Shown here one piece after another: positions 11,001-20,000 of a stretch of DNA of 22,393 nucleotides. The notes below the pieces were generated by a model. It saw only the letters and a program-made list of their open reading frames with translations, did not search any database and was not told the DNA's origin. Every line of letters begins with the position of its first letter. The stretch's first letter is position 1. The stretch is from positions 7,043-29,435 of the forward strand of contig JAKCWW010007379.1 of the NCBI GenBank assembly GCA_026260175.1. Direction: 5' to 3'. Source of the DNA: Reticulitermes lucifugus (taxonomy: Eukaryota; Arthropoda; Insecta; Blattodea; Rhinotermitidae). The translations under genes and the position numbers were made by a program.

Positions 11001-14000
11001 AATTTTAATTTCTGGCTATTTATATTTCCCTATTTTAGTGCTTGAAGATTCCTTTTTCAGTTTGAAATTTTCAACACTTTTGTATAACTTTTAAATACTA
11101 GTCATTAAAAGCTAATTATCTGTGTTTATTACACTTGTAAAACTGTATTTCATGTATCATCAAGCATTACTTACTTTGAGGATGTGTGCACATACTAATA
11201 AAGATAACCCCTTAGTGATAAGATATGCAAAGTCAACTAGAGGTGGCCTGGACCCTGGCATACCAGTGAGAACAAGTACTTGTGGGCGGAAGTTCTTAAC
11301 ATGTTCTTCTACTCGATTCAATTCAAGCATCGCCTTCAGTGCAGAACTGTATGAATGAGCCTGTGTTGAGCTGCCCCAGTTTACCTCTGCAAAAGTTCAT
11401 TTTATTATATTAGCATCTAACTGTCTGCTGTTCCAGTCAGAGAAGTCTCACTTAGTAGGAGAGTACAAAGTGTTTTATGCACAAACCACACAGAATGCTG
11501 CTAACAAATATCTTTATCTTTAAAGATACTAAAAACTGTAAGTATGGGTTAATGTTTAAGTCCAAGTTGGGTTTAACCTACTTACAAACCCATACAACCT
11601 CATGGTGCAGGCCAAGGTCACAGCAAATACATATCTATGCAAAATTTGTAGAAACACTTGAAGTAGTTGTGCTACCATCTGTGAGTAATAATGCAATACT
11701 ACATGGTTTAGTAAATTGTGTAAAGTGTATTACACAGATATGTTATTCGAAATATTCAGAATATTGCTTAGATTCCATTACTGGCCACTGAAGAATTTCT
11801 GTACTGAAATACATATTTTTAGGAATATACTACATCAAATTTTCAAGTTACTATTTATTTTTAATATATTGCAGACTTTCCAGCATATGCTTCAAATTTT
11901 GTGCTGTGGGTGACACTAGAAAATAACCATGGAACTTTGAAAAAAACATAATGCAGTGCTAAGTCCAACAAGCAGCAAGTGCACCAGAATTATGCAGAGG
12001 GCCCAAAAGTCAGTTAACTAGTTAGTAAAATGTGCACTAAAATGTGAACACTCTGCATAGCATTAAATGATAGGATTATTAAATGCTGACCTGAAAGCAT
12101 GTAAAGAAAGTGGTTCTGCCTTATTTAAAGTTCTAATCTGGAATTTTCCAGTAGGGACTGAGGAGAACCATGGGAACGTTGAATTAATTAGTTTACATGC
12201 TGAGATCTGAATTCAGGATTTCCAAAATCTTAAGAATGATTGCTAACCACTTGAATACAATTTTGCTGAATTTTTTAAATTTGATTTTTCCACAGCATTG
12301 GTGTTGAAGATTGAGATCATCTGGGTTGTTGCATTCAATAGCAGGGTTATGAGTTCCTGACGTCCCAAAGGAACATACTGCTTTCATCCATACGGATTGA
12401 GGACCCCCTCAATTCATAACGATGAAGGAAGTATATTCCTTTAAAATGTCGGAAATCAGGAACCCTGCTACTGAGTGCAAAAACCCAGAAGACCTGAATT
12501 AATTTAATGTGTTTGCTAACATACCTGGCTTTCGGTAGGAGACATAGAGATAGAGTGTGATAACCACCACAAAAGTGATGAGTGCCATCACCCAAGACAT
12601 CAAAAACATGACAGCAATGCAGAGCAAAGTTCCACTAAGGCTCACCCATGCATTGTAATACTGCAAAAAGAAGCAAATTCTCAATAACATATGTTAAAAG
12701 TGTAATATTATTTGATGCTAGAAGCCTTCAGTCTCACTGCCAATATCATTTGAAGAGGGCACCAAACTACAGTACATAGTAACTATAAATTAAATCTGAT
12801 TCGAAGCAGGGTGTACGCGGGGGGGGGGGGATGTAGGGCTGCAGCCCCCCTAAACCCCCAAAACTGAAATTTAAAAAATACAAATTTTGTAGATACAATG
12901 ATATCAAAAGTTTTACATGATTTACCCTTCAGGTGAAATCAGCCAGTGAAATCGGCTGATGAGTATTAGGCCTACATTTGAATTTTGAAAAATAAATTTA
13001 AAAAATTAAAAAGAAAACAAGAAGATAGGGCACTGTGATTGAGTCATGGAACATACAATTATATTTGTATGTATGCAAATGCAGCTGCAAACAGTGTTAT
13101 GTTACAGTATTACTTACGGCATGATTTTTGTAACATCATTTTTAAAATCAAACATAAATTATATATAGCCCCAGGGTCAGCCCGCACCCCCCCCCCCAGC
13201 GAAAAATTCTGATTTCGAACCTGATTCGAAGTGATTTATTTATTAATGGTCTATTTTACAATGCTGTCACTGTCACAGACAGAGTGTCAAACGGTAGGAT
13301 GATTGCAGAAAGATGAATTAGAAAGGATCAGGAAGGAACTAGTCATTGATAATCAAAGTACTATTACAGCAGTTGCCTGGAGGAACCAAGGAATAAAAGC
13401 AGAAAGGTGAGGATTACTTAAGTTTATAATAATTTATTTCCTGTCGGCAATGTCTTTACGTATCTGCAAATGTAGTAACATATTTTGCCTATCTACCTTA
13501 AAAGCAGGCCTCCAACCAGGACTCTTGGAAATTGATGCATGAAATACTGAGAAGTTGATCAGGGCATATGCAGCCAGGAAGAAATTTGAAAGTAGAGGTG
13601 CTATAGCATTTAGCTGAGCTGCAAAAAATATCATTTTTGATACCTTCTATGACAATCATTTATAGAGATACAAATTAAAATGTACATATGAAATGTCTTT
13701 ATAAAAACTATGCACAAAATAATGTTTAAACATCAACAATGGGAAATATGCTGATGATAAGAAACTCTAAGATTGTATCAAACAAAATTTAACATACTCA
13801 GATTCTGCACTTCATAATAAGATTTTCACAAAAAATTAAATAAAGCAAAGGATATAATATGAAATAAAACAACATGAACAAGATTCTGTCCACATCTAGA
13901 TTTGCAAGCCGAAATAATAAAATATGACTTACATGGGATTTGATCATACACAAAAGCCCAGAATATTAACTCATGGGTCATATTACACGTCACATTAGAT

Positions 14001-17000
14001 TATAAACTTATAATACGTAAGTACACAGCATCTCTAGGCCCAGAAATCTCTGCTATAGGCAAACAAGCATTATTAGATCTGCTTGGAATTTTTTTTGTTT
14101 TGAACAAATTTTATGGTAAGAAAAGAAATGTAAGAGGTTGATGTTTTTGACACAATTTGGGTTTAAAACTTCAGAAAATAATATAATGACATGGGATGGT
14201 ATCGTATGTTGTTTTTTCATCTATATTTAGACACGGATGATAATGGCAACACATTGGAAAGGTTAATGTTAAAAAAACACATGTGCATACAAATCAAGTA
14301 TCTCTTAATAACAAAACCACTGAAGTAAAAAAAATTGCAAATCATAATATCCATTAGTGAAAGGAGGGACAAAATATACAGTTGATTATTAGTATTTTTG
14401 CTTACCAATTAATATGCATCCAAATGATATAACAAATACCAGAATATAACCACGAACTGGATCATTGTTGGCTCCATGTCCCTTTGAGAAGAAGCTTATG
14501 AGTGGATACAACTTATCTTTTGCCAGAGCCTGGAACAATACATTTTATTAGTGAAATTGAGACGTATTCAAAACTTTTTTACATAATACAGCATGTAATT
14601 TTAAATACACGTTTAACCATTTTAAACAAAATTTCATTGCACTGCATATATAATATTTAGAGAATATTATTGCTATGTACTGAATGTATATCATGTGGGT
14701 ATGTTATACTGACCACCAGAATTTTCTAGTGTTGACAGCAATGGGCAACACTGATAGGCAAAAGTTGGGATAAAGAATGAGTACCACTTCTGCAAGAAAC
14801 AATCAGCCTTATGACTGCTTTTGAAAGGAGTGAAGGATTACTTGATTATTTGTAACAATAGAGTACAAATCTTTGTGACAAACAGATGTTACATTGGCTC
14901 AGACAAACCTCAGACAAATACAAAGCAGAGAATATTCAAGTGACTGACAGCCATTTTATAATAATGTAAGTAATATGTGCATTTGTTTTAAACAAGGCCA
15001 TTTATTATTTATGTGTAGTTAGTTTCTAAACTGAGGTCTTTGCTATTCTAGGATGTTGTGCCGTGTTGTTTGGTAGATAATTGTTGACTTTTCGGGACAG
15101 TGTGTCAGTCGTGTCTTCAAGGGCCAAGATCTTGAAGATCTTGACCTTTGAAGATGGGACGACACGCTGTCCAGAAATGCCGGTAACAAACTACCAACAA
15201 ATGCCGTGCTACATCCCATAAGAGCCAAGACTTCAACTGCACCAAGTCAAAATCTCACAATTTACAAATCATTAATCTCTCTTCATTGATGCATACACAT
15301 TAAAATGTACATAAAAGAATGCCAAAGCAAATTTTATAACATTTTCAATTATTCCTTTTATCAATATCATTCTGATCCTTCCCCAGTCTACAGTAATGAA
15401 GTCTGTAATGGTGGTAGTGGTGGTGGTGGTGATGGTGTTAGTGGCCATAGCAATAGCAACAGTAGTAGCAGTAATTACAATATTATGCTGATGATACAGT
15501 GAGAAAAACGAACAATTTATCGTCACCTGAAATCGTTTAAATTAGAATAAATGTTGCTTATATATTACTTTAAAATGTGAAATCACATCATTTATTTCCA
15601 GTACTCTCCAACTTAATATTTCTGACATGCCATACCTGCAGTACTCTCGGTGCCCCAACAAGGCTAGCAATGGCAGATGACAGGGTGGCTGCAAAGCAGC
15701 CTCCATAAATTAATGGGCCCCATGCTGAAGCTAACTCCATCGCCTGTGTAAAAAGACAAAAAATAAAGACAACATTTCTGACAGACAAGCTCATGAAATC
15801 ACATTTTTATTTTTAATTTATGATTTGGACATATCAATCCAACATTAAAAGTGAAAGTGTTAAGAAGGGTTATGTGGAAATTACTTAACCTTTATTGGCC
15901 AAATGGGTTACTCATGTCCCGTTAAATATAACTTTTATGGACGAAAGGGAAAATGCTGTCCCAGTCAGGTGCAGGGATGGGCGTTTAAAAGAAAGTAACT
16001 CCAGCTGTCAAAAAATACAATGGGATTTAAAGGTGGGAAGATAAAGGTTAAAAGGAGCATAAAGTACTGATATCATACAGAATAATAAGACAAACCTGGC
16101 TATCATTATGCAGTCCATATAAGCAGCTGCGCTCTGTGCAGTTACTGAACTCTCTCCAATCTTCAGGTTCACCTTTGACTTGAAGGTATTCTGTTACATT
16201 GCCAGAAGCTGTGCGTAGTACACAGCCACCCATCATGAATGCATAGCTAATGTAAGACAGAAATGTAATGAGGATAGCCAGCAGAGTGCCTAGAGGAATG
16301 GCACTACTGGGATCCTGTAACAGGGGACATACATACAACAATGAGAATTCTCCAGATCTGTGCAATTTATCATAAGGAACACAGTGATGTCAGATTCTAA
16401 ATTGTAGAACTGAGTAGTTGAGTGGATAAATAATAAATATAAGGTCCACAAGACTTGGAAGTAGTTATGTGTTCCTCCAGTGACAAAAATAATCTCGTCC
16501 CTAAGAGGAGCTGTTTCTATTTCCCATTTCCTCCTTGCCATTCATATCACTGAAAGTAAAATCTGTTGTTCTGTATCATTACATATTTCTTTCATTACAT
16601 ATTACATATATAAAATATATGATTCTCTGACTGGCTCTGCTAAATGCATCCTAACCACAATTTTTTTACCTCTATCTTTTACTTATAGGCTAAAGTCAAC
16701 TCTGGACCTTAAATTCGTTATTTGCTGTTCATCGAAATTTCTCACTATTACATGTGTATCCATATGTAACAGCCTTAACTATACTTCATTATCCTCCACA
16801 ACGCCTTACTATTCCTGTTTTCTCTTTCTAAATCCAATTAAGTCACACTACTTGATAGAGACTTGTACATCCTTAATATTTCTCATAAAACCTGCCACAA
16901 ATACAGTATTGTCAGTTTTTTCCCCATCATCTGTTTAGGCCCCATATTGCCACACCATACATTCTAGTTTCAAAATAAGGAAGTGCGTAAAAGATTGGAC

Positions 17001-20000
17001 ATCTCTGATTTATATTCTACTTATTAGTGCTACCCAATGCCTTCTGCTATTTATTATTCCTTCCATAAAGAATGTGTCACACCTATCTCTTCAGAGATTT
17101 TGAATACTTCGGGATACTGTTGTTTAATGAGTGTGAAGTAATCCCATATTTGTTGCTAATATTATTTCTGTTTCTAAATTTGAACCTGTAAAAGATAACC
17201 ATATGACACAACTATCCATACATGGTGTTCTAAATCCTTCACCAGTTGTTAATTAATTACAAACCAAATTTCTGTCTGCTAGACCCCACTGCAAAGTGAG
17301 GCATCATGCTTGTGATAACTTTATACAGAAGAAGACAGTCCTCACTGATATCACTGCTAACATTTTAAATGTCTGCAAATACCTTAAGGTCTCCTGATAA
17401 ATTGGCTCCAGCCACGATGCCAGTCACAGCAGGGAAGAACACAGCAAAAACAGAGAAGAAGTCATGATCAACTCCTTCATAATTGCGATAGTCTGGTCCC
17501 ACATTAGACTTGAAAGTTTCTACTGTTAGCAAATAAAAAGAAAGAGCAGAAATGTGTTTTACATCTAGTACCTTTACACTTTTATCAACTAGAAATATAT
17601 AATTAACATTTATTATTTGAAGACAGTATTATTCTTAGTGCTGTCTCTGTCATGAATTGACATGTTGCCTCAAGTAAAGAGACTGATGTCATATTGATAA
17701 TTGTTTGTTTCGAGGAATTCTAAAGCTCAAATATTGCACAGAAAAAAGCGAAATCTGGTAATATTTCTGCTGGCGGGAAGACATTAGGTGATTGGCACGG
17801 TGAATTCCGTGACCCTGACAGGATTCAGTGAATGTGTCTTTAACAAGATATGAACATTTCACATGCCAACTTCAAATTCCTCATCAGCTAAGTCAAAATT
17901 CCGTGTCTTTACATGATTAATTTGTTGTATTTTACTCTCAAATATTACTTCAATAAAAGGAGCACATTTTTCAACGATTTTTTGGCATACACAACTTTGG
18001 ACCGTAATTGACTGCTGGTGTTGTTGTAAATTAAACAGACCAGGTGTTATTCCAACCTCCAGATTTTAACATTGTGAACCACTTGTTTCTTGGACTTTGT
18101 CCATCGTCTTTAATGTGAACAAAATATAAAATATAAAATGTAAAATACAAAAATATATAAAAATCTAAAATTTTTATATATTTTTATATTTTACATTTTA
18201 TATTTCATATTTTGTTCACATTAAAGACGATGGAAAAAGTCCAAGAAACAGTGGTTCACAATGTTATATACCATCGTCAAAACCTTTTAGAACTCAACCC
18301 AAATTTTAAGGCTGTTAATGATTCAGATCGGTATTCATCCTGAGAATCAATCACTGTTTCAATATTTGTGTCAATAACTGAATAACAGAGGAAAGAGAAA
18401 CGAAATTTGGATATGTATCTGCAGAGATGGTACCATGTGTAAAACCAAGGCACAGATTTGGTCATATTATTAAAAGCGATCTGAAATATATAGAATGTGA
18501 GGATTTAAACTGGATTTGTGTGGGTTAGGATTGGATCCAATTGTGTGCATTTTAAATATGGCAATACATACTTAGGTTGCCTACAAGGCAGGAACTTTCT
18601 TAAATCTCTGAGGTACTATTACATTCTCAAGACAAACCCTGCCTTATGGAGCTATTTAACTGAACAATAGGATTACGAAGGTTATGTTGTGCATCTGAAC
18701 GAATCCCATTCCTTACTGGGAATCCTAAAAGTAAAACACTGAATGTACACATGCAGTGACGAAATGTTACTTGTATGTCAACTCTCTTGAGTGATGTAAG
18801 CATTGGTTAATGTACTGGCATCAGACTGTGTGTAAATGTATTGGTAAACATCAAAGTGTGGAATAAACCAATTATGTTAAATGCATTTTTTTGTCCTTTA
18901 AAAAACTCTAACTCGTGTGTTAATATACATATGTAAACACATTACATTTTCTAAAATTAGTTTTGTAGTTACAAAGATAGTTTAAAGGAACTTACAGTTG
19001 TATCCTACAAATCCTTTTGCTGTTTCATCATCATCTTGAGGTCCCAGGAAGCTTCCAACCACAAAATCAACTTGAGAAGCAATTAAAACGAAAAGCAAGA
19101 CCATTTGTGTCTGAAAGAGAAATAAGTAGATATGAAAAAAATACACTGTGCATTATGACACCAGCATCACAGTAGTGTCCCTTACAACTACACAGATTTT
19201 CTGTGTAAAATGTAAAGTTTGTTGATACCACAGAAAACTTAAGAATATCTTCTAAGCTATTACAAAACTATGAAGAATCATAAGAACACAAGGTGGTTAG
19301 ACACATCATTCAATTGATTTGCTGAGCCTCCAGGACCCCAAAAATACTCTATCAAAGCAAACAGCATAAGGGTAAAGCATTAATGATGTTTAAATCGTAA
19401 GAGGAGACAAATGTATGAACCAACAAAATAAAATTAAGAAGGGCAATGTTTATATACTGCACACTATTAATTGACATTTGTGTTTTCTTTTCAACTACTG
19501 ATTGCCGGAAATGGGCATCTTGAGCTTAAAAAAATTTATTTATAATGTGTAAATGAAAATTTGTTAACATAAACAGGTTTGTAATCAGGCCAATTTGTAC
19601 TGTGTTTTGGTATGGTAATTTTCCTCTTGTAAATTTTAATGTTAACATATGAGGTCTGATATTTAAATTAATATTATTTGTATAGCAACTTGCAACTGTG
19701 GTGACACAGAATGTTTTAAATCACGTGATTAGATGCTTCAGTATGTTTGTGTCGGGTGAAATATTTTTCATTTGTGATTTCAGTGATTCTTTATTAGCGC
19801 AGTTTTTTTTTAATTTCTTAAAAGCATGTAAAACAAATTTTCAGAATACAGTATTAAAATAAAATATTTATTGATACTCAAGAAAAAATGCCCTGCCATT
19901 TACAGGTGCTACAGCAAATGTATGGATGAAAATACTGAGCAGATCACACAGTTTCTATGAGAAGCTAATAAAGCACATTAAAATGTCTTAAGTGTATATA

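Larger units (their letters stand above)
14530..15635 (-). other. Intron 6 (1106 bp)
   Basis: Holds the 202-bp palindrome at 15033-15234 and the GGT-rich tract at 15408-15472. No gene seen. Confidence 0.8.

Noticed and set aside
12347-12690. Extended minus-strand frames running past exon 9 into the intron as a separate small protein
   Set aside because: The homology stops exactly at the GTATGT donor. The sequence beyond is a dispersed repeat shared with other introns.
15272-15526. Thr- and Gly/Ser-rich open frames on both strands
   Set aside because: They are translations of a GGT/AGC simple repeat inside intron 6.
16480-16938. 152-codon open frame on the plus strand, the longest uninterrupted one in the window
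   Set aside because: It lies in intron 4, has a composition typical of AT-rich noncoding DNA (Ser, Leu, Ile, Thr, Tyr), no recognisable domain, and no supporting splice or promoter signals.
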